Source of the DNA: CAZSBB01 sp964605235
GTDB lineage: Bacteria > Planctomycetota > Phycisphaerae > Phycisphaerales > Phycisphaeraceae
Reading direction: 5' to 3'
Length of the DNA stretch: 64,000 nt
Assembly: GCA_964605235.1 (NCBI GenBank)
Contig: CAZSBB010000031.1
Span: 1 to 64,000, forward strand
Below the pieces are notes generated by a model. The model had not been told where the DNA came from, did not search any database, and saw nothing but the letters and a program-made list of their open reading frames with translations. This document shows, piece by piece, positions 51,604 to 63,517 of this stretch (position 1 is its first letter; each line of letters opens with the position of its first letter). The position numbers and the translations under genes are program-made.

Positions 51604-53085
51604 CTAATCCATGCGGTAGAACTGGTTGGGGTTGTAGAGGAAGTAAGCGTCGGCGGGCTCGAGCGGAGGCAGCTTGAAGACGGGGTGACCCTTGTCATCC
51701 GCGGCCAGGAAGCCGTACCACCACGGCTTGGGCGCGCTGCCGGTGGGCCGGGTGAGCTGGCCTTCATCGCGGATTTCATCCACCACATGGTCCGCCCACC
51801 TGAGTTCCACGGCCCGGTCGCCAAACTCGTCCCAGTCGCCGCTGGACTTGCTGCTGTACATGCGTTTCTTGAATTCCTCCAGGCTCAGGCCCATCTTCTT
51901 CGCCACGGGGTCGGCGAGTCGACGTTCCCATTCGCGCAGCGTCTGGACCTGCTGTTCCAGGTCGGTCATGTTGCCGTAGGCCCCGGCGGACATCTGGTGA
52001 TGGAGCATGATGGCGTTGCGGTAGACATAGGAGTGGGGCGCGAGGGTGGTGATGACCGCCGCCATGGAGGCCGCGAAGGAACGCACCACCACATGCACCG
52101 GGGCGGGGGAGGCTTCGATGGCTTTGACGATGCGATAGCCCTGCATGACCGAGCCGCCGGGGCTGTTGTCGATGACCAGGAAGATGGGATCGGTGCTCGA
52201 CTCGTTGTTGAAGAAATCGATCCGGCTGCAGACGTAGTCGGCGGTGCCGGTGATGATCGGGCCATCGAGTTTGATGGTGCGGTCCGACAGATACAGCTTG
52301 CCGTCCACAAACGGCTCGGCGCGGCGCTGGGGCGGGGCGTCCAGTTCGGCGCGCTTGAGGGTGCGGGCGTCACGCAACTGCAGTTGCGCCTGGTCCTGAG
52401 CGAGTTGGGCGGCGTTGGCGGCGACCGCCAGTTGCTGCTGGGCCTGGGCGGCCTTGACCTGTTCCAGCAGCAGGGCGTTCTGGGCCGCCGCCTGGGCGCG
52501 CTGGGTTTCGAGGTCCGCCAGTGCCGCCGCCTGCCGGGCCTGATCAAGCTGCCGACTGACCTGGAGTTTTTCCAACTCAGCTTTGGCGGTTGCCAGTTCC
52601 TGCTTCTGTCGGGCGTCATTAAGCTGCATCTGGGCGGTGAGCTGCGCGGTTTCCTCCGCCATGGCGGCGCGTTGACGGTCGAGGCGGGCTTTTTCCACGG
52701 CCGCCTGCACTTCCAGGGCCTGCTTTTCCAGCTCCAGTTTGAGCAGTTCATTCTGCTGCCGCTGCTTGGCGACCTGGGCTTCGGTCTTGAGCCGTTCGTT
52801 TTCCGCCTTGAGGTCCGCCAGTTCGGCGTCGAGCTCCTTGCCGCGCACGTCGGCCTGGGCCGAGAGCAGAGCGCTCTGCTTTTTCAGGTCAGTCAGTTGC
52901 GCATCCTCGCCATCCTGCTCCGGCTGGTCCGCACTGCCGTTGCTCCTGGCAGCCGTGGTTGTGGCGGCGGCGCTGCCCGCACCGGCGGCTGGCTTATCCT
53001 CCACTGCGGTCTGGCCCCAGACAGGCATCCGGCTGCAGCACAGCAAACTCACCGCAAGCAGAACGAACAGACGACCATGGCGCAT
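51604..53085 (-). CDS. Exported ClpP-like serine protease with long coiled coil
   Basis: A 493-residue protein: signal peptide (RLFVLLAVSLLCCSRMPVWG), a low-complexity Ala-rich part, a long Gln/Ala/Lys-rich coiled coil (about 60-245) and a C-terminal ClpP/SppA-like domain (about 265-470). That domain has FLVIDNSPGGSVMQGYRIVK, the nucleophile Ser340 in SFAASMAAVITTLAPHSYVY, and His362/363 in AIMLHHQMSAGAYGNM. The pattern matches ClpP (GxASMxA ... IMxHQ), but cytoplasmic ClpP needs an ATPase partner, which cannot exist outside the membrane. It may be a self-contained periplasmic protease. The ATG at 53085 has AAGGA upstream. Confidence 0.85.
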   Translation of the reverse strand: MRHGRLFVLLAVSLLCCSRMPVWGQTAVEDKPAAGAGSAAATTTAARSNGSADQPEQDGEDAQLTDLKKQSALLSAQADVRGKELDAELADLKAENERLKTEAQVAKQRQQNELLKLELEKQALEVQAAVEKARLDRQRAAMAEETAQLTAQMQLNDARQKQELATAKAELEKLQVSRQLDQARQAAALADLETQRAQAAAQNALLLEQVKAAQAQQQLAVAANAAQLAQDQAQLQLRDARTLKRAELDAPPQRRAEPFVDGKLYLSDRTIKLDGPIITGTADYVCSRIDFFNNESSTDPIFLVIDNSPGGSVMQGYRIVKAIEASPAPVHVVVRSFAASMAAVITTLAPHSYVYRNAIMLHHQMSAGAYGNMTDLEQQVQTLREWERRLADPVAKKMGLSLEEFKKRMYSSKSSGDWDEFGDRAVELRWADHVVDEIRDEGQLTRPTGSAPKPWWYGFLAADDKGHPVFKLPPLEPADAYFLYNPNQFYRMD

Positions 53086-53183
53086 GGCAATTCCTTTCAT
53101 CATGCAGAGCAACCAGCGCCCCCGGCGGCCGAGTGGGTGGGCGGTTCCGCAGCGCTGGATTATGTGAGGGGTGCAGGGACAGT

Positions 53184-54023
53184 TCAAGCGCCGGCGGGGG
53201 ATTTCCCGGGCAAATGAATGACGAAATTGGTGCCCCGGCCCGGCTCGGAGTGACAGGTGATGGTTCCGCCGTGCTCTTCGATGATGCGCCAGGTGGTGGG
53301 CAGGCCCAGGCCGGTCCCGCCGCGCCGGGTGGAGAAGTAGGGTTCAAAGATGCGCGGCAAGGTCTGGGCGTCGATGCCCGGGCCGGTGTCGATGAGATCG
53401 ATGCGAATGTCCGCGCCCTCGCGCCGGGTGCGCAGCAGCAGCTCGTTGGCGCCGCCGTGCGGCTGCTGCTTCTCGCGCGCGGTGGTCATGGCGTGCACGG
53501 CATTGATCAGGAGATTCAGCAGCGCCTGTTTGAACAGGCTGGCGTCGAGCGGGCAGAGCGACGGGGCGGCATCAAGCTGCGTGCGCAGGTGAATGTCCGC
53601 CGCCTGCGCCTGGAGGGAGTAGAAGTCGATCATCTCCTCGATGACCACATGCAGATCAGTGGGCGCCAGGTCGAGCTTCATGCGTCCGGCGAAGCGCAGG
53701 AAGTCCTCGAGGATTTCGCGCAGCCGCTGCGTCTCGCGGCGGAGGGAATCGAGTCGCCGGCGGATGCGGCCGAGTTGCTCTTCATCGGGTTGAGTGGTGA
53801 GGTCTTCCTGCAGCAATTGCACATTGAGGCCGACCGTGGAGAGGGGGTTTTTGATCTCATGCGCCAGGCCGCTGGTCAGGGTGCCCAACTCGGCGAGGCG
53901 TTCATTGGCGCGGGCTTGGCGCTCGAGACGGAGAATGCGGGCGGCAGTGCGCCGGGAAGCGAAGTGCACCAGGGGAATCGCACCGAGCAGACCACACGCC
54001 ATACCAATCCAGAAGTAACCCAT
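53184..54023 (-). CDS. Sensor histidine kinase (NtrB/AtoS-like)
   Basis: A 279-residue kinase with one N-terminal transmembrane segment (YFWIGMACGLLGAIPLVHFA). HisKA: TLTSGLAHEIKNPLSTVGLN (phospho-His). HATPase: LLNLLINAVHAM (N-box), IDLIDTGPGIDAQTL (G1), FEPYFSTRRGGTGLGLPTTW (F and G2 boxes). The HEIKNPL form is typical of NtrB/AtoS-type kinases that partner with sigma-54 activators, none of which is seen here. It could pair with the orphan regulator at 40.8 kb. The ATG at 54023 lacks a clear Shine-Dalgarno; a GTG at 54101 in the same frame is the alternative. Confidence 0.9.
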   Translation of the reverse strand: MGYFWIGMACGLLGAIPLVHFASRRTAARILRLERQARANERLAELGTLTSGLAHEIKNPLSTVGLNVQLLQEDLTTQPDEEQLGRIRRRLDSLRRETQRLREILEDFLRFAGRMKLDLAPTDLHVVIEEMIDFYSLQAQAADIHLRTQLDAAPSLCPLDASLFKQALLNLLINAVHAMTTAREKQQPHGGANELLLRTRREGADIRIDLIDTGPGIDAQTLPRIFEPYFSTRRGGTGLGLPTTWRIIEEHGGTITCHSEPGRGTNFVIHLPGKSPAGA

Positions 54024-54235
54024 GGGGTCAGAATACCGTGCGGGTGGTCGGGTGTGTTGTCGCTTTGGTAGAGTAGACGTGAGTGGGTATGCGACACTCA
54101 CCTGCTTGGTAGGTTAAATGCTATATCAACAAGCTAAGTCAAGTGCAGCATTTGTAGGGCATTTCACATTCAATGGAATTGAACGTGCGCCGTCGTGGGT
54201 GCGGAGCCCGCGACGAACCTGGGGTAGCCCAACGG

Positions 54236-54469
54236 TCACTCAGGTCTGACGGTGTCGGCGGTATTCGTCGTGCGTTGGACGGTACGCGCCTGCCAGCCCT
54301 TGTCGGACTCGATCAGTTCGTATTCGACCGCTTCGCCATCTTTCAGGGAGCGGAAGCCGTCCCCCTGAATCTGACTGTAGTGGACAAATACATCCTGGCC
54401 TTCCGGACCGATGATGAAGCCATAGCCCTTTTTAGGATCGAACCACTTCACCTTCCCTTGCGTCGCCAT
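54236..54469 (-). CDS. Cold-shock domain protein
   Basis: A 77-residue CspA-family RNA/DNA-binding protein: QGKVKWFDPKKGYGFIIGPE (RNP1, KGYGFI) and DVFVHYSQI (RNP2), then the usual GEAVEYELIESDKGWQARTV. A short 9-residue C-terminal extension follows. It probably melts RNA structure during stress or growth changes. GGAGAGGGAAC precedes the ATG at 54469. The hairpin CGTCGTGGG...CCCGCGACG just downstream (about 54190-54216) may be its terminator. Confidence 0.96.
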   Translation of the reverse strand: MATQGKVKWFDPKKGYGFIIGPEGQDVFVHYSQIQGDGFRSLKDGEAVEYELIESDKGWQARTVQRTTNTADTVRPE

Positions 54470-54837
54470 GTGTTCCCTCTCCTGCCGCGGGACTTACCCT
54501 ACGCCAGCCGCCGGGTTCGCGCTGCGCACAGCACGAACCCGCCAACGCCAGACGTCAGACGCAGACCCACGCACACAATGGGAATGACACAGCCGCCTGG
54601 GGTGGTTGCCGATTGCTCGACACAACCACACCCGCCGTCGCGGGAATCAGAACAACTCCGCGACCAACTGGCGTAACTTGACCGTGATGAACACCAGCCC
54701 CTGGCGCTCACCGCGGACTGCTTCTCGTACCCTACCGAAGATGATTAGCCCCGCCCCAACGGCTTATCAGCCGGGGCTTGACCATCCCTTGCCGCGCTCA
54801 CCTGGAGCGCGCTAATACGTAATTCTAACTAACTATC
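54470..54837. other. Gene-free region between csp and pnp with hairpin
   Basis: About 370 bases. The hairpin at 54747-54778 (AGCCCC ... GGGGCT, with inner CGGCT-TATC-AGCCG) lies downstream of pnp and could end its transcript, though no T tract follows. GCGCGCT...AGCGCG near 54796-54815 is a second weak hairpin. No tRNA or small gene was recognised. Confidence 0.45.
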
Positions 54838-56994
<2,157 letters not shown>

Positions 56995-57034
56995 ATGCCC
57001 AATCCTTTCGTGCTCCAGTGCCGGAGCGGTTGCG

Positions 57035-57060
57035 GCCGACCACGCCATAACGGCGTCGGC
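57035..57060 (-). promoter_or_regulatory. Bulged hairpin in the rpsO-pnp intercistronic region
   Basis: GCCGACCACGCC and GGCGTCGGC pair as a 5-bp plus 4-bp stem with a small bulge around ATAAC. It lies 41-66 bases before the pnp ATG, within 247 untranslated bases after rpsO. In E. coli a hairpin at this place is the RNase III site of pnp autoregulation; here the role is only suggested. Confidence 0.4.
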
Positions 57061-57241
57061 GCCGGCCAGGCAGCCGTCCACACAGGAGGATCACGAACGG
57101 GTTGGAACAGAAGACAGGAGGCTCGATGCGCGGACAGAGCGAATGCCTCGCCCAACGCCAGCGCCCCGAGCCTACTGCCGCCTGTTCGCACGGGTCACCC
57201 AGATGATCCGCGGTCAGCAGACGGCCAGTGTGAAAATACGT

Positions 57242-57511
57242 TTACTTACGCAGACCCAGGCGCCCGATCAGCTCCTGGTACTTCTCATAATTGGTCCGCT
57301 GCAGGTAGCGCAGCAGGCTGGTGCGCTTGCTGACCAGCATCATCAGGCCGCGCCGCGTCGCATAGTCGTGCTTATGCGTGCGCAGGTGGTCGGTCAGGCC
57401 GACGATGCGCTCGCTGAGCAGGGCGATCTGCACTTCGGGCGAACCAGTGTCGCCATCAGCGCGGCGGTAGTCGGAGATCAGTTCCTGTTTGCGTTCAGCG
57501 GTAACGGTCAT
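57242..57511 (-). CDS. rpsO: 30S ribosomal protein S15
   Basis: An 89-residue primary 16S rRNA-binding protein, exactly the common family length. VTAERKQELISDYRRADGDT, GSPEVQIALLSERIVGLTDH, LRTHKHDYATRRGLMMLVSK and RTSLLRYLQRTNYEKYQELI are all diagnostic. The start is the ATG at 57511. It is followed by pnp, as in most bacteria. Confidence 0.98.
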   Translation of the reverse strand: MTVTAERKQELISDYRRADGDTGSPEVQIALLSERIVGLTDHLRTHKHDYATRRGLMMLVSKRTSLLRYLQRTNYEKYQELIGRLGLRK

Positions 57512-57674
57512 AATAATCCGCTCTCTCGCCCGTGGGGTTCAGTGCCACGGGCCGTCCTGTGGTCGTGTAATCCTCTACGAGCCCTGCAGTGTAGCAGGAG
57601 CCCGGGGGGCTTACAAGCGATGCCCCAGGCTGGTTTTGAACGAACCAGGCGGACGCATCGGACAGTTGGGTTGC

Positions 57675-57759
57675 GAGCCCCGCGCGTAAGCAAGGGGTGG
57701 CGGTGCCGCCGCTGCGGTTTGACGCAGCAAAAACCACCCCTCCCTCACGGTCGGGGCTC
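57675..57759. repeat. Four-stem cloverleaf-like palindromic element
   Basis: Outer stem GAGCCCCG (57675-57682) with CGGGGCTC (57752-57759); second stem AGGGGTGG (57693-57700) with CCACCCCT (57734-57741); inside it GGCGG-TG-CCGCC (57699-57710) and GCTGCG-GTTTGA-CGCAGC (57711-57728). It fills the 324-base region between divergent rpsO and hemL, which holds no gene. It is similar in style to the element at 17073-17188. Confidence 0.8.
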
Positions 57760-57835
57760 GTCAAAAGCGCTGGCTGTCCTGATGCGTTGGCCCGGTTGAA
57801 CCAAGCGTATTCCGCCGACCAGGAAGGTCCCCCCC

Positions 57836-59161
<1,326 letters not shown>

Positions 59162-59187
59162 TTGGCGCCTGCGGGGGTGGCAGCCAT

Positions 59188-59922
59188 ATGGACCTCAAAG
59201 AGCTCGAAAGCGGGGTTGATCCCCGGACGCACTGGTACTACCAGAGCAAACGGATTCCGCTGGCGCGGTTTACCCGTGCCCTGCTGGCGGAGCGGAAGCC
59301 GTTGCATGTGGTTGACGTCGGCGCCGGGTCGGGCTTCTTTTCCGCTTCGTTGCATGAGCAGTTTGCCGCCGGTCTGGGTCGGCTCCTGCTGGTGGATCCA
59401 GGCTACAGCTCCGCGGAAGTGGCGGCATCGGTCGATCAGCCGGTGGTGAAGGCGCAGCAACTGCCTGGTTGCATCGAGAACAGCCTGGTGGTGCTGATGG
59501 ATGTGCTCGAGCATGTGGAGGATGACGGGCAACTGCTGCGCGACATTCGGGCTCGTTGTGTCGGAGAGCACAATCACTTTTTCGTCACCGTGCCGGCGTT
59601 TGATTGCCTGTGGAGCGGGCATGATGAGTACCTGGGACACCACCGCCGGTATACGCAGAGCAGCCTGCGGCGAACGCTGGACCGCGCCGGCTTTGTCGTG
59701 ACCCGCGCCCACTACCTGTATGGCTCCTTGTTCCCCGTGGTCTGGCTGGTGCGGCAGGCGGCCAACCTGCGGCACAAGCCGGCGGCCTCCAACATGCGGC
59801 CGCGCCATCCGCTGGTCAACAACCTTTTGCGCAGCGTGACCAGTCTGGAAGCGCAAGTGGCGGATATCAATCGTTGTTTCGGCGTCACCTGCTGTGCCCG
59901 CGGACGCATAGCCGCCCCCTGA
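59188..59922 (+). CDS. Class I SAM-dependent methyltransferase
   Basis: A 244-residue methyltransferase. LHVVDVGAGSGFFSASLHEQ is the SAM-binding motif I, LLLVDPGYSS motif II region, and VVLMDVLEHVEDDGQLLRDI the motif typical of UbiE/UbiG-like enzymes. FVTVPAFDCLWSGHDEYLGH followed by HRRYTQSSLRRTLDRAGF is like methyltransferases found in glycan clusters. The substrate is unknown. It lies 26 bases after hemL and may be co-transcribed, though no functional link is apparent. Confidence 0.85.
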   Translation: MDLKELESGVDPRTHWYYQSKRIPLARFTRALLAERKPLHVVDVGAGSGFFSASLHEQFAAGLGRLLLVDPGYSSAEVAASVDQPVVKAQQLPGCIENSLVVLMDVLEHVEDDGQLLRDIRARCVGEHNHFFVTVPAFDCLWSGHDEYLGHHRRYTQSSLRRTLDRAGFVVTRAHYLYGSLFPVVWLVRQAANLRHKPAASNMRPRHPLVNNLLRSVTSLEAQVADINRCFGVTCCARGRIAAP

Positions 59923-60054
59923 TGGCGTGACATCATCGCCGGCTCGTCTGACGCTCATCTGCAAGCTGGCCCGAAGGCAGTAAACTATCCGGCTCGCTGC
60001 GGGGCGGCGCTTCGCGGCATTGGCTTCTGGTTTTACCGACGAAAGCAGGCTGAA

Positions 60055-61695
60055 ATGGCTGACAAGTATCGCATTCTCGCCGCCGACAAACTCGCCGAGG
60101 AAGGTCTGGCGTTCATTCGTGAGCAGCCCGACTGCGAACTGGTGAACAAGCCGGGCTTAAGCGAAGACGAACTGGCGCAGATCGCCGGCGAACACGATGG
60201 CATGATCGTGCGCTCGGGCGTGCAGGTGACCGCCAAAATCCTGAGCCACCCCGGCAAGCTGCGCGCGGTCGCCCGCGCCGGGGTGGGCGTGGACAACATC
60301 GACCTCGAAGCCGCCACCAGCAAGGGCATCCTGGTGCTCAACGCCGCCGAGGCCAGCACTATCACCACCGCCGAGCATGCCTTCGCGCTGCTGATGGCGC
60401 TGTGTCGGCAGATCGGCCCGGCGCACATGACCATGGCGCAGGGCGGCTGGGACCGCAACAAGTTCATGGGCCGCCAGCTCCACGGCAAAACGCTCGGCGT
60501 GGTCGGCTTCGGACGCATTGGGCAAACCGTCGCCGAGCGCGCCCTGGTGTTCGGCATGGATGTCGTCGCGTATGACCCGTTCATCAACGCTCAGACCATG
60601 ATGGACGGCAAGGTGCGCATGTTCCGCGATTTCCGCGAGATTCTGCCCCATGCCGACCTCTTGACCTTCCACGTGCCACTCAACGAACAGACCAACGGCA
60701 TGCTCAACGATCAGACCTTCGCCCAGTGCCGCAAGGGCGTGCTGGTGATCAACGCCGCCCGCGGCGGGGTGGTTGATGAAGCCGCGCTGCTGCGTGCGGT
60801 GGACTCCGGACAGTGCGGTGGAGCAGCGCTGGATGTCTACACCGACGAACCGCTCGCCAGGGATTCGCCGCTGCGCAACCATCCGAAAATTCTCACCACC
60901 CCGCACCTGGGCGCCAGCACCACCGAAGCCCAGCAGGCAGTCAGCATCGCCGCGGCGCAGTCGCTCCTGGCGTACCTGCGCGGCGAAGGCATTCGCGGAG
61001 CCGTCAACGCCGGCGGCTTCCGTGTGGACCTCGATCCGCTGCAACTGGGCTTCGTCGATCTCGCCAAACGCATCGCCACGCTCACCGTGCCGCTGACCAC
61101 GCGCGGCATCGCCAAGGTGCACATCGACCTGGAAGGCAAGGAACTTGCCGCCGCCGCCGGCACCATCGAACGCACCGCACTCGTCGGCCTGCTGCAGGGC
61201 CATCTCGACACGCCGCTCAATGTCATCAATGTCAGCCAGATGGCGGCCCAGCGCGGCATCGAAGTGCGCACCAGCGTCAGCGAGCACAAGAAAGCCGGCG
61301 TGCCGCAGATCACCATGGAGATCACCGGCCCGCAAGGGGCGATCGACGAGAAAACCCATCCGCAGGACCGCACCCGCCGCGTGGTCGGCCGGGTGTATGA
61401 CGACCATCGCCCGCGCATCATCGAGATCAACGGCTACTACATGGACATGGTCCCCGCCGGCGCCATGGTGCTCATCCGCAACGAGGATCGGCCGGGCATG
61501 ATCGGCCTGGTCGGCACCGAGTTCGGCAAAGCCCAGGTCAACATCGCCGACATGGCGATCAGCCGCCGCGAAAACACCGCGCTCATGGTGCTCAAGATCG
61601 ACAACTGCCCGCCCGACGAACTGCTCCGCACCCTCCGCGCCCATCCCGGCATGCTGCATGTGTCGCTGGTGCGCCTGCCCGCGGAACAAGCGTAA
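60055..61695 (+). CDS. serA: D-3-phosphoglycerate dehydrogenase
   Basis: A 546-residue, long-form (type I) enzyme that starts serine synthesis by oxidising 3-phosphoglycerate. The substrate domain MADKYRILAADKLAEEGLAF is followed by VGVDNIDLEAATSKGILVLN, the NAD motif TLGVVGFGRIGQTVAERALV, LLTFHVPLNEQTNGMLND, VINAARGGVVDEAALLRAVD and HLGASTTEAQQAVS (catalytic His). An intervening ASB domain (about 320-450) and a C-terminal ACT domain (about 465-540, AMVLIRNEDRPGMIGLVGTE) would mediate feedback by serine. A TAAACT -10-like element lies upstream of the ATG at 60055. Confidence 0.96.
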   Translation: MADKYRILAADKLAEEGLAFIREQPDCELVNKPGLSEDELAQIAGEHDGMIVRSGVQVTAKILSHPGKLRAVARAGVGVDNIDLEAATSKGILVLNAAEASTITTAEHAFALLMALCRQIGPAHMTMAQGGWDRNKFMGRQLHGKTLGVVGFGRIGQTVAERALVFGMDVVAYDPFINAQTMMDGKVRMFRDFREILPHADLLTFHVPLNEQTNGMLNDQTFAQCRKGVLVINAARGGVVDEAALLRAVDSGQCGGAALDVYTDEPLARDSPLRNHPKILTTPHLGASTTEAQQAVSIAAAQSLLAYLRGEGIRGAVNAGGFRVDLDPLQLGFVDLAKRIATLTVPLTTRGIAKVHIDLEGKELAAAAGTIERTALVGLLQGHLDTPLNVINVSQMAAQRGIEVRTSVSEHKKAGVPQITMEITGPQGAIDEKTHPQDRTRRVVGRVYDDHRPRIIEINGYYMDMVPAGAMVLIRNEDRPGMIGLVGTEFGKAQVNIADMAISRRENTALMVLKIDNCPPDELLRTLRAHPGMLHVSLVRLPAEQA

Positions 61696-61725
61696 ATACC
61701 GGGCCGGGAGCGGAAGAAGGGTGAA

Positions 61726-61780
61726 AGAAAGGGGATAAGTACATTATTTCCGACAAAAATAATGTACTTATCCCCTTTCT
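61726..61780. repeat. AT-rich long palindrome, copy 3
   Basis: Perfect 24-base arms, 61726-61749 and 61757-61780, around CCGACAA. The core GGGGATAAGTACATTATTT is shared with copies 1 and 2. A 13-base direct duplication (CCCCTTTCTGTTG) follows the right arm. It lies between serA and the COG3014-type gene. Confidence 0.95.
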
Positions 61781-61863
61781 GTTGCCCCTTTCTGTTGCCG
61801 TCTTCCGAACCGCGCGCAACGCGCCCACCGCCTGAAACCTCCCCGCGCTCGGACGGGTATGCT

Positions 61864-63372
61864 ATGTCAGCCGTGTCCCTCCTGGCTGCACTGCTTCCGT
61901 TTCCACCCACACCGACCGCATTCGTCCGGCCAGGCGGTGTCCGTGCGCTGACCCCGCTGCTGTTGCTGCTTGCGGCGCTGCTCACTGGCTGCGAATTCAA
62001 CCGCGACCTGCGGCTGGCGCAACAGCAGTTCTGCGCCGGCCAGACCCCGGCGGCGCTGGCGATCGCCGATGAATATGTGCGGGCGCACGGCCGGGACCAC
62101 AATGCCGTGATCGCCTGGCTGGAGAAGGGCAACCTTGAACGCTGCTTCGGCCGGGCGCGGGAAAGCAATGAATCCTTCGCCCAGGCCGAGGCGTACATCG
62201 ACCGTCTCGACGCCCAGGCGGATATCTCGCTCAGCCGCGAAGCCCTGGCGGCGGTGACCAATCTCAACGTGCTGCCGTACCGCGGCACGACCTACGACCG
62301 CATCATGCTCAACGTCTACCGGGCGGGGAATTTCCTCGCTTTGGGCGATACCGCCGCCGCGCGGGTGGAGCTGAATCGCGCCTACCAGCGGCAGCGCGAA
62401 GCCGTGCAAGCCAACGCCCAGCAGATCGAGCAAGCCCAGCAGGCGCTGCGGCAGACGCAATTCAACCAGGTCAACTACGACCTGCAGCGCACCTACGACA
62501 GTGCCGCCCTGAGCCATGCCCGCCAGACCGCGCTGGGGTCGTCAAGCCTGCAACCTTATGGCGATTATGTGAACCCGTTTGCGGAGCTGTTTCAGGGGCT
62601 ATTTTTTCTGCATCAGGCGCAGGATGGTTCGGACCTGGAGCGGGGGGTGTTTTTTCTCCAGCGTGCGGCCGCGCTGGCGCCAGGCAATCGGCAACTGGCG
62701 GAGGAAGCCCGTGCTGCTCAGGCGCGGCAGCAGGGCGGCGCCGGCGACGCAGCCCCGCCGGTGTACGTGATTTTTGAAACCGGCTGCGCGCCGGCACGTG
62801 ATCAGTTTCGTCTGGATTTGCCGCTGTTTCTGGTGACCAATCAGGTGGATTACGTGGGCATCGCGCTGCCGAAGCTGGTGTACCACCGCAACAGCGCCGG
62901 GCCGCTGAGCATCACCGGCGACGGCCGCACGGTGCGGACGGAAGTGGTGGCGGACATGGACCGCATCGTCGCCCGCGAGTTTGAGCAGGAGTATCCCGCC
63001 ATCGTGGTGCGCACGCTGGTGGCGTCGGCGAGCAAGGCGGCGATCGCCCATGTGCTGCGGGAAACCGCCGAGCGCAGCTGGGATCGGGATCATCGCCAGA
63101 ACGATTGGCCGAGTCTCCTGGTGCGGATGGCGGCCGGGGCTTATCAGGTGTCGATGAACGAAGCCGACCGCCGCACCTGGGCGACGTTGCCCAAGGAAAT
63201 CCACTACGCCCGGCTGCCGCGTCCCCGCGATGGGCGGTTGCAGCTCCAACTCGCCGGCCGCATGGCGGGCGGGTTTGAAGTGCAATTGCAGCCGTTTGCC
63301 GTCGGCGGCGTGTGGGTGCGCGACCTGGGCCCCGGCCGCCCGCTGGAAATCTGGCAGTTTCGTTTGCGGTAA
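61864..63372 (+). CDS. COG3014-family lipoprotein
   Basis: A 502-residue protein with a signal sequence (ALTPLLLLLAALLTGC) ending in a lipobox at Cys. The mature part has TPR-like helices (CAGQTPAALAIADEYVRAHG, FLALGDTAAARVELNRAYQR, QRQREAVQANAQQIEQAQQA), with DYVNPFAELFQGLFFLHQAQ and PPVYVIFETGCAPARDQFRL then beta-rich segments typical of COG3014 proteins. This family often neighbours YcfL and LpoB-like lipoproteins, and the next gene here is YcfL-like. It may act in outer-membrane support of peptidoglycan synthesis; that is inferred from context. The start is the ATG at 61864, chosen because the earlier frame runs through the AT-rich palindrome. Confidence 0.82.
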   Translation: MSAVSLLAALLPFPPTPTAFVRPGGVRALTPLLLLLAALLTGCEFNRDLRLAQQQFCAGQTPAALAIADEYVRAHGRDHNAVIAWLEKGNLERCFGRARESNESFAQAEAYIDRLDAQADISLSREALAAVTNLNVLPYRGTTYDRIMLNVYRAGNFLALGDTAAARVELNRAYQRQREAVQANAQQIEQAQQALRQTQFNQVNYDLQRTYDSAALSHARQTALGSSSLQPYGDYVNPFAELFQGLFFLHQAQDGSDLERGVFFLQRAAALAPGNRQLAEEARAAQARQQGGAGDAAPPVYVIFETGCAPARDQFRLDLPLFLVTNQVDYVGIALPKLVYHRNSAGPLSITGDGRTVRTEVVADMDRIVAREFEQEYPAIVVRTLVASASKAAIAHVLRETAERSWDRDHRQNDWPSLLVRMAAGAYQVSMNEADRRTWATLPKEIHYARLPRPRDGRLQLQLAGRMAGGFEVQLQPFAVGGVWVRDLGPGRPLEIWQFRLR

Positions 63373-63409
63373 ATGCCTACAATGGTAAACCCGCCTCCGC
63401 TTTTTGTTG

Positions 63410-63440
63410 CCACCGATGAACACAGATGAAACGTGGATGA
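63410..63440. repeat. CCACCGATGAACACAGATG dispersed repeat
   Basis: GCCACCGATGAACACAGATG followed by a GTGGATGAG; second copy of the motif seen at 49190. It sits in the ~145-base gap between the COG3014 and YcfL-like genes. Confidence 0.6.
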
Positions 63441-63517
63441 GATGCCAAGCCGCGAGCTGACTTGATGCCTGGCTGGCATGCACAGCGAGATGGATTGGAT
63501 CAGCAGGAGATCGAAAC

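Noticed and set aside
54470..54837. tRNA or small RNA gene between csp and pnp
   Set aside because: No tRNA T-loop pattern or acceptor stem was found; only simple hairpins are visible.
61762..61863. N-terminal extension of the COG3014 protein through the AT-rich palindrome
   Set aside because: The extension would be encoded by the repeat arm, and the signal peptide and lipobox begin only after the ATG at 61864.
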